64,000 bases of DNA from Curtobacterium sp. MCBA15_008 (GTDB lineage: Bacteria > Actinomycetota > Actinomycetes > Actinomycetales > Microbacteriaceae), in assembly GCF_001865065.1 (NCBI RefSeq), contig NZ_MJGN01000016.1:133314-197313 (forward strand). The letters run 5' to 3'. Below, piece by piece: positions 1 through 9,441 of the stretch; the stretch's first letter is position 1; every line of letters begins with the position of its first letter. The translations under genes were made by a program, and so were the position numbers. The notes below the pieces were generated by a model. It saw nothing but the letters and a program-made list of their open reading frames with translations, was not told the DNA's origin and made no database searches.

Positions 1-1155
<1,155 letters not shown>

Positions 1156-1166
1156 CACCTGCACGT

Positions 1167-1205
1167 ACGAAGGGGGTCTCCGCGTCGGGCGGAGGCCCCC
1201 TTCGT
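1167..1205 (+). terminator. Terminator after argG
   Basis: Two 17-bp arms (1167-1183 and 1189-1205) pair throughout, with one T-G wobble, around a 5-nt loop. The hairpin starts 12 bases after the argG stop. There is no long T run, as is usual for intrinsic terminators in such GC-rich genomes. Confidence 0.85.
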
Positions 1206-1262
1206 CGTGCTGCGCCGGCGTCGATGTCCTCGCTGGCAGGCCGGAGCCGCGCTGGCTGTCGA

Positions 1263-1390
1263 TGCGTGTGCATCGTGCGACGTCCCACTTGTCGATCGAC
1301 GCGCGGGATGTCGCATCATGCGCGTGCACTTGGTGCGTGTGCATCGTGCGACGAGACGCGCGTCGATCGACTCGCACCTTGTCGCAAACG
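1263..1390. repeat. Duplicated 20-bp repeat with imperfect inverted arms
   Basis: The 20-mer TGCGTGTGCATCGTGCGACG occurs at 1263-1282 and again at 1334-1353, 71 bases apart. Each copy is followed by a GTCGATCGAC palindrome, and the first is followed by an imperfect inverted copy at about 1310-1328. It lies in the gene-free stretch 1206-1551 between the 3' ends of argG and the AI-2E gene. No protein-like frame covers it. Function unknown. Confidence 0.6.
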
Positions 1391-1440
1391 TGGTGCCGAC
1401 CGCGACCGGCCGCCCCGCCGAGCGCGACCGCCCGCCGCCG

Positions 1441-1480
1441 ACCGCGACCGACCGCGACCGACCGCGACCGACCGCGACCG
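1441..1480. repeat. 10-bp tandem repeat, four units
   Basis: Four perfect units of ACCGCGACCG, with degenerate related units on both sides (about 1397-1440 and 1481-1490). It lies in the same gene-free stretch as the duplicated repeat upstream. Copy number is probably prone to slippage. Confidence 0.8.
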
Positions 1481-1494
1481 CCCGCCCGCAGACG

Positions 1495-1531
1495 GACGGG
1501 AGGCGCGGCGCCACCGGCACCGCGCCCCGTC
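1495..1531. terminator. Imperfect hairpin of the GGAGGCGCGG family
   Basis: Left arm from 1495 (GACGGGAGGCGCGG) and right arm 1516-1531 pair with small mismatches. It lies 20 bases beyond the stop of the reverse-strand permease gene and is a degenerate member of the hairpin family seen perfectly at 3288, 9263, 20147 and 44198. It probably terminates that gene. Confidence 0.55.
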
Positions 1532-1551
1532 GAGCGTCCGGACGTCCCGCG

Positions 1552-2694
1552 TCAGCGCGCTTCGGCGGTCTCCACGCGCTTCTGCCGCCACGCACGAGCG
1601 GGTGTGTCCGGCCCGTCCCACACCTGGATCGCACCCCAGGCGGCGGCGAGCAGCGGCACCGAGATGATCGCCCCGGTGATGCCGGCGAGCACGGTGCCGG
1701 CGGTCAGGCCGATCAGGATCACGAGCCCGTGCAGCTTGAGTGTCTTGCCCATCAGGACCGGCTGGAGCAGGTTGCCCTCGAGCTGGTTCACGAGCACGAC
1801 GATGCCGACCACGATCAGCGCCTGCACGGGGCCGAGCGCGACGAGGGCGACGAGCGCCGCCAGGATGCCGGCCGCGGTCGCACCGACGATCGGGATGAAC
1901 GCCGTGATGAACACGACGACGGCCAGGGGCAGCGCGAGCGGGACGCCGACGATGGCGATGCCCACGCCGATGCCGATGGCGTCGACGGCTGCGACCGTCG
2001 CGGTGCCTCGGACGTAGCCGCCGAGGGTCTGCACGACGCGGTCACCGACACGGCGGGCCCGCAGGTAGCGCTCGCCCGTGAAGGGGCGGAGCAGGAACTC
2101 CCAGATGCGCGGGCCGTCCTTCAGGAAGAAGAACAGGACGACGATCATCAGCACGAGGCCGGTGAGGAAGTTCGCCGTGGCCGAAGCCCCCGCGAGGGCT
2201 CCCGAGCCGAACTGCGAGCTGGTGACGAAGTCCTGGATGCCCTTGACGGCTTCGTCGATCTGCGACTGGTCGATCGAGAAGGGGAGCGTCGACGCGAAGT
2301 CCTGCAGCTGGTCGAAGCCGTGCAGCGCCGACTTCTGCAGCTGGGGCCACTGCGAGACCACGGCGACGACGATGAGCCACCCGACCAGGCCGAGCACGAC
2401 GAGCACGCCGATGAGCACCGCGAGCGTCGCCAGCACCGAGGGGACACGGTGTCGACGGAGCCACGAGACGACGGGGTGCATGGCCGACGCGATGATGAGC
2501 GCGAGGAGCACCGGGATCGTCACGACGCTGAGGGTCGCCGCCGCGTAGACGATGCCGATCGCGATGACGAGCACGATGATGAGCTGCAGGCACCGGGTGG
2601 CGATGCCGCCGAAGGAGTCCGACCACTTCTTCGACACCTCGGTCGGTGCGGCGGCGGCGGACGGTGTGCTGGGGGTGTTGCCGAACAGGGGCAT
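1552..2694 (-). CDS. AI-2E family permease
   Basis: Integral membrane protein of 380 residues in the AI-2E/TqsA/PerM family. Characterised members export the quorum signal AI-2 or act as ion antiporters, so the substrate here is unknown. The pattern is typical: a hydrophobic pair of helices near residues 40-75, another near 90-125, a periplasmic-type segment, then a cluster of helices with a GIVVLVNQLEGNLLQPVLMG segment near residue 300, the family's hallmark. I chose the ATG at 2694 because an AGGAG stands 5 bases before it; the frame is open upstream but without a comparable site. It is a single gene, convergent with argG. Confidence 0.88.
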   Translation of the reverse strand: MPLFGNTPSTPSAAAAPTEVSKKWSDSFGGIATRCLQLIIVLVIAIGIVYAAATLSVVTIPVLLALIIASAMHPVVSWLRRHRVPSVLATLAVLIGVLVVLGLVGWLIVVAVVSQWPQLQKSALHGFDQLQDFASTLPFSIDQSQIDEAVKGIQDFVTSSQFGSGALAGASATANFLTGLVLMIVVLFFFLKDGPRIWEFLLRPFTGERYLRARRVGDRVVQTLGGYVRGTATVAAVDAIGIGVGIAIVGVPLALPLAVVVFITAFIPIVGATAAGILAALVALVALGPVQALIVVGIVVLVNQLEGNLLQPVLMGKTLKLHGLVILIGLTAGTVLAGITGAIISVPLLAAAWGAIQVWDGPDTPARAWRQKRVETAEAR

Positions 2695-3135
2695 CTGGCT
2701 CCTCGGGGTGCGGGTGTGCCCGCCCACCGTACCGGGGACGTCGCCCGCAGGGCCGGGCCGGTCGAAAGCCGCAGCGGCGGTGCCATCGAGCTCCGGCCCG
2801 AGCTGCAGGGAAGTGCTCGAGGGCCGGAGCGTCGATGCTCGTCGCGGGTCCCGGCGTGGGGAGCGCCGGTCGGGTGTGACTCGCTGACGACCATCACTCT
2901 AGGCGGTCCGCAGAAGTGTGGACAGACAGATCGGTCTCCCCAGTTCGGGGGTCGACCCTCGATGCGGTTTGCGGAGACTTCTCGTCCGGAGTCGGCGACG
3001 CCGTTACGGTGAGGGGACCAGGCCGAATCTCAGGTCTCGTGGTCTTGATGCTCCTCGCGGCCTGCGAGGTCTGGCGCAGCGAGACGGTCTGGTCGAATCC
3101 GGAGTGCGCATCACTCCGACGAAGGGCTGGTCGCC

Positions 3136-3246
3136 GTGACCGCCACCACCGTTCCGAGCTCGTCCGCTACAGATCTCTTCGCCAGTTCCACCCGCTCCCC
3201 GGTCGCACCCGTCGCCGGCTCGCTGCTGGAACTCGTCCTCTCGTAG
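3136..3246 (+). CDS. Possible 36-residue small protein
   Basis: A GTG-initiated frame with the ending VAGSLLELVLS and a Ser/Thr/Ala-rich first half. Third codon positions are mostly G or C, as in real genes here, and CGAAGGG lies about 10 bases before the start. The hairpin at 3288 follows it. There is no homology I recognise, and a frame this short is easily open by chance at this GC content. Confidence 0.2.
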   Translation: MTATTVPSSSATDLFASSTRSPVAPVAGSLLELVLS

Positions 3247-3287
3247 GACCACCCAACCCGTCGCGCACCAGCGCACCCACCGACGGC

Positions 3288-3323
3288 CTGGAGGCGCGGT
3301 GCCAGCCGGCACCGCGCCTCCAG
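3288..3323. terminator. Perfect 16-bp hairpin, GGAGGCGCGGTGC family
   Basis: Arms 3288-3303 and 3308-3323 are perfect complements around a 4-nt loop. It lies 26 bases past the stop of the reverse-strand MATE gene and most likely terminates it. The same stem sequence recurs elsewhere in the window. Confidence 0.8.
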
Positions 3324-3348
3324 TCTGTCCGGGCGCAGGTCCAGTGCG

Positions 3349-4812
3349 TCAGGCGGCCGCCGCTTCCAGCGACGCGTCCGCCCGCTCGGGCGAGCCCGCA
3401 GCGAGACCGCGAGCGATCCGACCTCGGGACGCGAGCCACAGGACCAGGGCCGCCGCGAAGACGAGCACCTCGGTGACCGTCAGCGCCCAGATGATCCCGA
3501 CGAGCCCGAACCAGACGTTGCCGACGATGACGATCGGGACGAAGAGCACGCCCTGCGCCATCGAGAGCACCATCGCGGGCAGCACCATGCCGGTCGCCTG
3601 GAAGAGCGAGGTGAGCAGTCCGGTGAACCCGTTGACGATGGTCGCGACGAGCTGCGCGGTGAGGATCGTCAGACCGACGGCGAGCACCGAGTGGTCGCCG
3701 GAGAAGACCGTGAAGACCTGCTCGCGGAAGACGAACACCGTGCCCGAGAACACCAGGACGATCGTGCCGACGGTGAACGCCGCCCCGCGGAGGGCCGCTC
3801 GCAGTCGTGCGGCGTCGCCCTTGCCGAACGCGTAGGCGAGGAGGGGCAGCACGCCGATGGTGACGCCCATCACGAGGAACTCCGGTACCTGGGCGATCCG
3901 GACGGCGACGCCCATCGCTGCCAGCGGGTCGTCCCCGTAGGCGGCCGCGAGGTTGTTGAGCACGAGGGTCGTGACGATGAGGAACGCGGACTGCAGCAGC
4001 TCGCTCGAGCCGATGCCGAACACGCCCGCCAGCACGTCGCGGCGCAGCGTGAACCACTTCGGCGCGAAGCTCACGTTCTCGCTGTGCCGCTGCAGCCACA
4101 CGATCCAGTACCCGATCGCGACGAGGTTGCCGAGCCCGATGGCGAGGGCCGCGCCGGCGACGCCCCAGTGCAGGACGAGGATGAACAGCACGTCGAACAC
4201 CAGGTTGCCGATGGTCGACAGGACGAGGCCGACCATCGCCTGCCGTGCGGCGCCCTCGGAGCGGACGATCTGCTCGAGGGCGAACGAGGCGGCCAGCACC
4301 GGCACGAACGCGAGCATCACGGCGACGTAGGCGCTCGTGGCCGGCACCGCGGCGGCATCGGCTCCGAGCACGGCGACGAGCGGCTGCAGGAAGACCAGGC
4401 CGATCACGGCGAGGACGGCACCGGTGACGACCGCGCCCCAGAGCGCGAACGAGGCGACGCGCTTGATGTCCTGCGCCTTCGCCGGGTCGTGCTCGGAGGC
4501 ACCGAGCATCCGGGACATGAGCGCGCTGCCACCGACGCCGAACACACCGCCGACCGCCATGATGAGGCCGAGGAGCGGGGTGCCGAACGTGATGGCGGCG
4601 AGCAGCGAGGTGTCGTGCTGCGCGCCGATGAACCCGGCGTTGATGACGTTGTAGACGGCGCTGACGACCATCGCGGCGGCCATCGGCACGCAGAGGTGCA
4701 GGAGGGCACTGCCGATGGGGGCGGCGGAGAGGTACCAGCGGTTCTTCGCCGCGGCGGTGCCGGGCGTGGGTCCGGGCGTCGGCTCGGTGGTGGACGGTGA
4801 CGTGGTGCTCAT
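3349..4812 (-). CDS. MATE family multidrug efflux transporter
   Basis: Membrane exporter of 487 residues with the two six-helix halves of the MatE fold. The first half (about residues 30-230) contains SAVYNVINAGFIGA and FGVGGSALMSRMLGA, the DinF/NorM-like signature, and the second half begins near residue 265. MATE pumps expel cationic drugs using sodium or protons; the specificity here is not readable. The ATG at 4812 has an excellent AAGGAGG site 5 bases upstream; longer frames are arginine-rich artefacts. The marR-type gene lies 212 bases upstream on the same strand with no terminator visible between, so this is probably the regulated partner of that repressor. Confidence 0.92.
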   Translation of the reverse strand: MSTTSPSTTEPTPGPTPGTAAAKNRWYLSAAPIGSALLHLCVPMAAAMVVSAVYNVINAGFIGAQHDTSLLAAITFGTPLLGLIMAVGGVFGVGGSALMSRMLGASEHDPAKAQDIKRVASFALWGAVVTGAVLAVIGLVFLQPLVAVLGADAAAVPATSAYVAVMLAFVPVLAASFALEQIVRSEGAARQAMVGLVLSTIGNLVFDVLFILVLHWGVAGAALAIGLGNLVAIGYWIVWLQRHSENVSFAPKWFTLRRDVLAGVFGIGSSELLQSAFLIVTTLVLNNLAAAYGDDPLAAMGVAVRIAQVPEFLVMGVTIGVLPLLAYAFGKGDAARLRAALRGAAFTVGTIVLVFSGTVFVFREQVFTVFSGDHSVLAVGLTILTAQLVATIVNGFTGLLTSLFQATGMVLPAMVLSMAQGVLFVPIVIVGNVWFGLVGIIWALTVTEVLVFAAALVLWLASRGRIARGLAAGSPERADASLEAAAA

Positions 4813-5024
4813 GACTGCCTCCTTCAGGGCAGGGCTCCGCCCGCCCTTCCGGGCACGACGGAGCGCGCGGGCCGCGGGCGCGGTCGCGTGGGATCGCGGT
4901 CCGCGGGTGCGGGCGCGACGGGGCGCCTCGGGAGCGGGCGCGACGGTGGGGCCTCCGGCGGTGGACCGGGAGGCGCGGGGTGCGCCGAGCGGGTCGGCGC
5001 GGGCGGGGGTGCCGGGGTCGGGTG

Positions 5025-5504
5025 CTAGCGGGTCGGCTCCGGCAGGTCGGCCGTGACCTTCTGCAGGAGGGCCTGCAGCGTGGTCCGTTCGTCCTCGCTC
5101 AGCGGCGCGAGCAGGACGTCGTCGAGGGCGACCATGGCGTCCTCGAACCCGGCGATGAGGGCGATGCCCTCGTCGGTGGCGTACACGCGCTTCGTCCGGG
5201 CGTTCCCGGCGTCGGCGCGGCGTTCGACGAGCCCGCGGCGCTCGAGCCCCTGCAGGAGGCTCGAGACGCTGGCCGCACTCGTCCGGGTGATGTCGGCGAT
5301 GTCCCGCTGGATCGCCCCGGGCGTGCGCTGCAGGTACCCGAGCACGAAGGACTGCTCCTGGGTGAGGTCGCGTTCCCGCACCCACTCCTCGGCGGCCTTC
5401 CGCTGCGCCCACCCGATCCAGCGCATCTGCTGGAGGGGGGAGTCCATCCGGGGCGCCTGCTGCGGCTGGGGCTGCTGCGACGTCCGGGAGTCCTGCTTCG
5501 TCAT
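5025..5504 (-). CDS. MarR family transcriptional regulator
   Basis: 159-residue winged-helix regulator. The core QEQSFVLGYLQRTPGAIQRDIA followed by TRTSAASVSSLLQGLERRGLVER is the recognition helix and wing of the MarR fold, and the C-terminal helix serves dimerisation. MarR proteins usually repress their own promoter and that of a linked pump until a ligand binds. The ATG at 5504 lies only 7 bases after the -10 box, so the message is probably leaderless, and no Shine-Dalgarno site is present. The MATE gene follows on the same strand. An inverted repeat lies over the -35 and spacer of its promoter, consistent with autoregulation. Confidence 0.92.
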   Translation of the reverse strand: MTKQDSRTSQQPQPQQAPRMDSPLQQMRWIGWAQRKAAEEWVRERDLTQEQSFVLGYLQRTPGAIQRDIADITRTSAASVSSLLQGLERRGLVERRADAGNARTKRVYATDEGIALIAGFEDAMVALDDVLLAPLSEDERTTLQALLQKVTADLPEPTR

Positions 5505-5511
5505 GCTCAGA

Positions 5512-5549
5512 ACACTAACCGTTCGATGTCTAACTGTCAACGATCGAAC
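5512..5549 (-). promoter_or_regulatory. marR promoter with overlapping operator
   Basis: On the reverse strand a perfect TTGACA (5540-5535) is followed by a 17-base spacer and TAGTGT (5517-5512), then 7 bases to the ATG. The inverted repeat GTTCGAT (5521-5527) and ATCGAAC (5543-5549) brackets the -35 and spacer, where a MarR dimer would block polymerase. Confidence 0.8.
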
Positions 5550-5928
5550 TGTTGAGGATGTCCAGCACGCGGCCCTCCCGAACGGGGGTATCGCCAGCAC
5601 CCCCGACACCCCTTGTAGATTGCACAGGAACGCGGTCTCACCAGCCGCTCATCCTCAGCTCGACCACGTCGCCGGGCTCACCCGAGGGGATCAGGAATGG
5701 CACGAGGACGAACCATGCGCGCACCTTCGATGCGCCCGTTCGTGGGAGCCACGGCCTGCCGACCCCTCCTCCCCGGAGGTGGTCACGCCGGATAGCCGCG
5801 CCCGCGCACAGCTCGACGCGCACACGTGACTCCGGGGCCGCCTCACCAGCGACCTCGTCGGATCCCACGGCCAACCACCGCGGGATGGATCAGCGGCGGA
5901 GGACTCCTCCGCCGGAGGAAGAGGCACC
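5550..5928 (+). other. Long leader region of the anchored surface protein
   Basis: No convincing gene. A TAGATT -10-like box near 5613 could start a leader of about 300 bases. Just before the start codon, arms GGCGGAG (5895-5901) and CTCCGCC (5907-5913) form a 7-bp hairpin that abuts the GGAGGAAGAGG ribosome-binding region, so the leader may modulate translation. That role is inferred. Confidence 0.35.
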
Positions 5929-8037
5929 ATGCCACGCACAGCAACACGCATCGCGCTCCGCGCGGGCGCCACGGCCACCGTCGCGGCGGTCATCATCGGG
6001 GGAGCAGCCCTCCCCGCACACGCAGCCGCCTCGGACGCGACCCAGGCCGAAGGTCGGCTCATCGCGGGGAGCGGCACGATCGACCTCGACGACGTGGCGG
6101 CGCTCGCCGGGTCGTTCGGGGCCACCGCTCCAGGCGGCCAGGCGGCCGGCGGGTCCGACCCGCTCGACCTCGCGGTGCTCAACAGCATCGGGATCAACGT
6201 CCCCGGCGGGATCCAGCTGCTCGGGCAGAACGGCCTCGTGAACGTCGGGGTCGCCGGACAGGTCGCCGCGACCGACACCACCTCGGCGGTCGCCGCCTCG
6301 GGTGCGGTCGGGGCGGACGGCGCGATCCAAGTCGGCCCGGGGACCCCCGGTACCGCCGCCACCGTGAACCTCACGCCGCTCCTGGGCGACCTCGACGTCG
6401 ACGGGGTCGTGAGCGAACTCTCCGTCGGGCTCGGCGCGCTGTCGGCTCGGGCCGAGGCAGACCGCACCTTCGACGGCGCCGACGTCACCACCGACTACCA
6501 GGTCGCCGGTGCGCAGGTCCGCCTGGTCAGCCCGGCGGTGCAGCAGCTCGTGACGAGCTTGGACACGACGCTCGGCACGACGGACACGACCGTGAACACG
6601 GCACTCGGGGAGGACGGTCTGACGACCGACCTGACCGCCTCGCTGCTGGGCCCGGTGACCGACGCCGTCAACACCCTCGGGCTCGGCGTGCTCAGCCTCG
6701 ACGACACCACGGCGCAGCTCACCGCGGACGTCGACCTGCAGGGAGCGCTCGCCACCGTCACGCAGCAGCCGCTGACGGACGGTCCGGTCACGCTCGACCT
6801 GTCCACCGGCGTCGTCTCGATCGACCTCGGGCAGCTCTACACGCTGAACGACCTGCCGGCGAACACGAAGCTCCTCGCGAGCGACACCGTGAACGCGCAG
6901 ATCACCGGCGCGATCTCGGACATCCTCACCGAGCAGCTGCCGGCGCTCCTCACGAGCACCATCACGAACGCGCTCGACGCCGCCGCGGTGCAGCTCGTCG
7001 TGGACACGGGCGTCGACCTGGCCGGGCTCGACGTCGCGGGCCTCACCCTCACCGTCGACACCACCGTCGGTGACCTGCTCGGCACCGGCGACGGCGCCAC
7101 CCTCACGGTGGCCGGCGACGGGATCCTCGGCCCGGTGCTCGGGACGCTCGACCCGCTGCTCCAGCCGCTGCTCGGCTCGACCGTCGTGCCGGCGCTCACC
7201 GGGATCGTCGGCGACGTGCTCGGGGGCGACTTCGTCGCGAACACGGTGCAGACACTCCTCACCACGGCGACCGGCACGGTCACGGCGCTCGACCCGCTGC
7301 TCGACATCGTGAACGAGCTCGTGTCGATCACGATCAACTCGCAGACGGCACCGGCCTTCACCGAGCCGACCGCCGACGCCACCGGGGCCACCACGGTTCG
7401 GGCGGTCCGGGTGCAGCTCCTGCCCGCGGCCGACCTCGCGACGGTCGACCTGGCCACCGCGACCGTGCAGGCGGACCCCTTCGCCGGGATCGCGATCACC
7501 TCGCCCGAGGACGGCACGGACTACACGGTCGAGACCGACGACGACACCACCGACGTGCCGGTCACCGGCACGGCGGAGCCCGGAGCCGACGTCGACGTCA
7601 CGCTCGACGGTGACGCGGACGGCGTCCAGTCGACCGTCGCCGACGAGGACGGCACCTGGACGGTGACGTTCCCCGACGTCGCGGTCGGCGACCACGAGGC
7701 CGAGGCCGTCGAGACCATCGGCGCCCTGGTCAGTGACCCGGACTCGGTCACCTTCGCGGTCGCTGCGGCGCCGGTCGACCCGACCGACCCCACGGACCCG
7801 ACCGATCCCGGGACGCCCGGCGGTCCGGGTGGCCCGGGAGCGGGCGGTGACGGCGGTGCCGGCGGAGTCGGTGGCGCCGGTGGTGCCGGCGGTCTCGGAG
7901 CCGGAGCCGGGGCCGGAGCCGGCCCGGGCTCCCTCGCCTTCACGGGCGCCGAGGTCCTGCCGTTGATGCTCCTCGCCGGGCTGCTCCTCGCAGCCGGCGG
8001 CGGCACCCTGGTCGCGCGTCGTCTGCGCCGCGTCTGA
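5929..8037 (+). CDS. Secreted choice-of-anchor G family protein, LAFTG-anchored
   Basis: 702-residue surface protein. It opens with a signal peptide (basic N-terminus, hydrophobic core, cleavage after AHA near residue 32), then RLIAGSGTIDLDDVAALAGSF, the opening of the choice-of-anchor G family. The large central part (about 35-510) is repetitive, rich in Leu-Gly-Thr-Val, with hardly any Lys and no Cys, as in extended cell-wall proteins. Near 525-610 lies a bacterial Ig-like domain (ITSPEDGTDY to SVTFAV), then a DPTDPTDPTDP and Gly/Ala-rich linker, an LAFTG sorting signal near 665, a hydrophobic helix and a basic tail. LAFTG suits a class E sortase. The function, perhaps adhesion, is inferred only from the architecture. 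Confidence 0.9.
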   Translation: MPRTATRIALRAGATATVAAVIIGGAALPAHAAASDATQAEGRLIAGSGTIDLDDVAALAGSFGATAPGGQAAGGSDPLDLAVLNSIGINVPGGIQLLGQNGLVNVGVAGQVAATDTTSAVAASGAVGADGAIQVGPGTPGTAATVNLTPLLGDLDVDGVVSELSVGLGALSARAEADRTFDGADVTTDYQVAGAQVRLVSPAVQQLVTSLDTTLGTTDTTVNTALGEDGLTTDLTASLLGPVTDAVNTLGLGVLSLDDTTAQLTADVDLQGALATVTQQPLTDGPVTLDLSTGVVSIDLGQLYTLNDLPANTKLLASDTVNAQITGAISDILTEQLPALLTSTITNALDAAAVQLVVDTGVDLAGLDVAGLTLTVDTTVGDLLGTGDGATLTVAGDGILGPVLGTLDPLLQPLLGSTVVPALTGIVGDVLGGDFVANTVQTLLTTATGTVTALDPLLDIVNELVSITINSQTAPAFTEPTADATGATTVRAVRVQLLPAADLATVDLATATVQADPFAGIAITSPEDGTDYTVETDDDTTDVPVTGTAEPGADVDVTLDGDADGVQSTVADEDGTWTVTFPDVAVGDHEAEAVETIGALVSDPDSVTFAVAAAPVDPTDPTDPTDPGTPGGPGGPGAGGDGGAGGVGGAGGAGGLGAGAGAGAGPGSLAFTGAEVLPLMLLAGLLLAAGGGTLVARRLRRV

Positions 8038-8053
8038 TCGGTCGAACGACCCC

Positions 8054-8083
8054 GACGGGCGCCGGTGGGGACCGGCGCCCGTC
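8054..8083 (+). terminator. Terminator after the anchored surface protein
   Basis: Perfect 13-bp arms (8054-8066, 8071-8083) around a GGGG loop, 16 bases after the stop codon. Confidence 0.85.
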
Positions 8084-8123
8084 TCCCAGGGGTCGCGGCG
8101 CGTTCGGGTCGCCGCGGCCCCGA

Positions 8124-8159
8124 CCGGTGCGGTGGTGGTTCGGGCCGCCACCGCACCGG
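8124..8159. repeat. 12-bp inverted repeat ahead of the nadE pair
   Basis: Arms 8124-8135 and 8148-8159 are perfect complements with a 12-nt loop. It lies 54 bases before a small gene upstream of nadE. It could be a second terminator or a leader hairpin; the sequence does not decide. Confidence 0.5.
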
Positions 8160-8213
8160 CCTCTTCTCCGCTCTCGTTCCCACCCCGTCCACCCTCGAGC
8201 CGTGAGGACCACC

Positions 8214-8381
8214 GTGCACGACCACGACACCCACCCCCTCGACCGCCGCGTCGGACCGCCGCACGTCGAGCGGTTCCGGCTGACCCGCTCCGCCGAGACC
8301 CTCGGCGTCGTCTGCACCTGCGCGATCGGCACCGACCACGACAACACGGTCCGGCCGATCGGTGCCGAACCCGTGCGCTGA
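8214..8381 (+). CDS. Small protein upstream of nadE
   Basis: 55 residues starting HDHDTHPLDRR, with the central segment VERFRLTRSAETLGVVCTC and the ending IGAEPVR. The composition is balanced rather than a GC artefact, and a GAGGA site lies 6 bases before the GTG start. An in-frame GTG at 8202 is an alternative. A Cys-Thr-Cys pair and an Asp/His-rich N-terminus could bind metal, but I recognise no family. It ends 36 bases before nadE and is probably co-transcribed with it. Confidence 0.5.
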   Translation: MHDHDTHPLDRRVGPPHVERFRLTRSAETLGVVCTCAIGTDHDNTVRPIGAEPVR

Positions 8382-8417
8382 ACCCGTGCGCGTCGGCGGT
8401 CGCAGCGGGATACTGAG

Positions 8418-9248
8418 GTGGTGCGTGAACTCCAAGCCGCCATCGCAGCGGACCTCAACGTCCAGCCGACCATCGACCCCGAGCAGGAGGTCGCCCGTCG
8501 GGTCGGGTTCCTGCGCGACTACCTGCTGACCACCGGCGCCGCGGGCTACCTGCTCGCGATCAGCGGCGGCCAGGACTCCACGCTCGCCGGCCGACTGACC
8601 CAGCTCGCGGTGGAGTCCCTCCGCGCCGAGGGGCACGCCGCCGCGTTCACCACCGTTCGCATGCCGTACCGGGTGCAGGCGGACGAGGACGACGCGCAGC
8701 TCGCCCTGCAGTTCATCGCCGCCGACCCGGGCATCACGATCAACATCGAGCACGGGGTCGACGGGGTCGTGCAGGACACGGCGGCGTCCGGCGTCCCGCT
8801 GAGCGACTTCGTGAAGGGCAACGTCAAGGCGCGGATGCGCATGGTCGCCCAGTACGCCGTGGCGGGACAACTCGGACTCCTCGTCGTCGGCACGGACCAC
8901 GCGGCCGAGGCCGTCACCGGCTTCTTCACCAAGTACGGCGACGGTGGCGTCGACCTCACGCCGCTCACGGGCCTGACGAAGAGCCAGGGGCGGCAGCTGC
9001 TCGAGCACCTCGGCGCACCCGCCCGCCTGTACGAGAAGGCCCCCACGGCGGACCTGCTCGACGAGACGCCCGGCCAGACCGACGAGGCGAACCTCGGGCT
9101 CCGCTACGCCGAGATCGACGCGTACCTGCAGGGGCACGACGTGCCGGTGGAGGTCGCCGAGGCGATCGAGACGCGCTACCGCGCGACGGAGCACAAGCGC
9201 CAGGTCCCGGCGACGCCCTTCGACGACTGGTGGCGTGCCGGCGCGTAG
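8418..9248 (+). CDS. nadE: NAD+ synthase, ammonia-dependent
   Basis: 276-residue NadE, which amidates nicotinic acid adenine dinucleotide to NAD+ with ATP and ammonia, the last step of NAD synthesis. The PP-loop pyrophosphatase motif [13 protein letters not shown] is near residue 49, and [22 protein letters not shown] and [20 protein letters not shown] are further family blocks. There is no glutaminase domain, so ammonia is the direct donor, and the length matches the short bacterial form. GTG 8418 and GTG 8421 are equivalent candidate starts. The preceding gene is 36 bases away and a perfect 24-bp hairpin follows. Confidence 0.95.
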   Translation: MVRELQAAIAADLNVQPTIDPEQEVARRVGFLRDYLLTTGAAGYLLAISGGQDSTLAGRLTQLAVESLRAEGHAAAFTTVRMPYRVQADEDDAQLALQFIAADPGITINIEHGVDGVVQDTAASGVPLSDFVKGNVKARMRMVAQYAVAGQLGLLVVGTDHAAEAVTGFFTKYGDGGVDLTPLTGLTKSQGRQLLEHLGAPARLYEKAPTADLLDETPGQTDEANLGLRYAEIDAYLQGHDVPVEVAEAIETRYRATEHKRQVPATPFDDWWRAGA

Positions 9249-9262
9249 GCGCTCACGCAACC

Positions 9263-9313
9263 ACCGACGGGAGGCGCGGTGCGGGTCCGACCCGCACCGC
9301 GCCTCCCGTCGGT
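9263..9313. terminator. Perfect 24-bp hairpin after nadE, GGAGGCGCGGTGC family
   Basis: Arms 9263-9286 and 9290-9313 are fully complementary with a 3-nt loop. It starts 14 bases past the nadE stop and is the longest stem of this hairpin family in the window. Confidence 0.88.
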
Positions 9314-9441
9314 TCTCCACATCTCGCCCCCGGCACCCTCCTGCTGTCGGCTCCCGCTCCTAGGATGGGAGGCAACGGAACAACAGATGCGGAATCCAGG
9401 TCGGGCCGGATGTGGCCGGACGCTGGACCGGAGGGGGAGTC

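Larger units (their letters stand above)
2695..3348. other. Gene-poor intergenic stretch, 654 bases
   Basis: Holds the upstream region of the reverse-strand permease gene (a weak TAGAGT -10-like box at 2896-2901 on the reverse strand), one doubtful 36-codon frame (3136-3246) and a strong hairpin at 3288-3323. Other frames that cross it are arginine/proline-rich composition artefacts. No RNA gene was recognised. Confidence 0.5.

Noticed and set aside
2520..2897. Reverse-strand 125-codon frame overlapping the permease start
   Set aside because: Composition is Ser/Pro/Arg-rich, it overlaps the real permease gene in another frame, and no ribosome site or family pattern is seen.
3136..3246. Confident small protein before the MATE terminator
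   Set aside because: Kept only as a low-confidence entry because the frame is short and GC3 bias alone can produce it.
5550..5928. A known riboswitch in the leader of the anchored protein
   Set aside because: I could not match the sequence to any riboswitch consensus; only a small hairpin near the ribosome site is supported.
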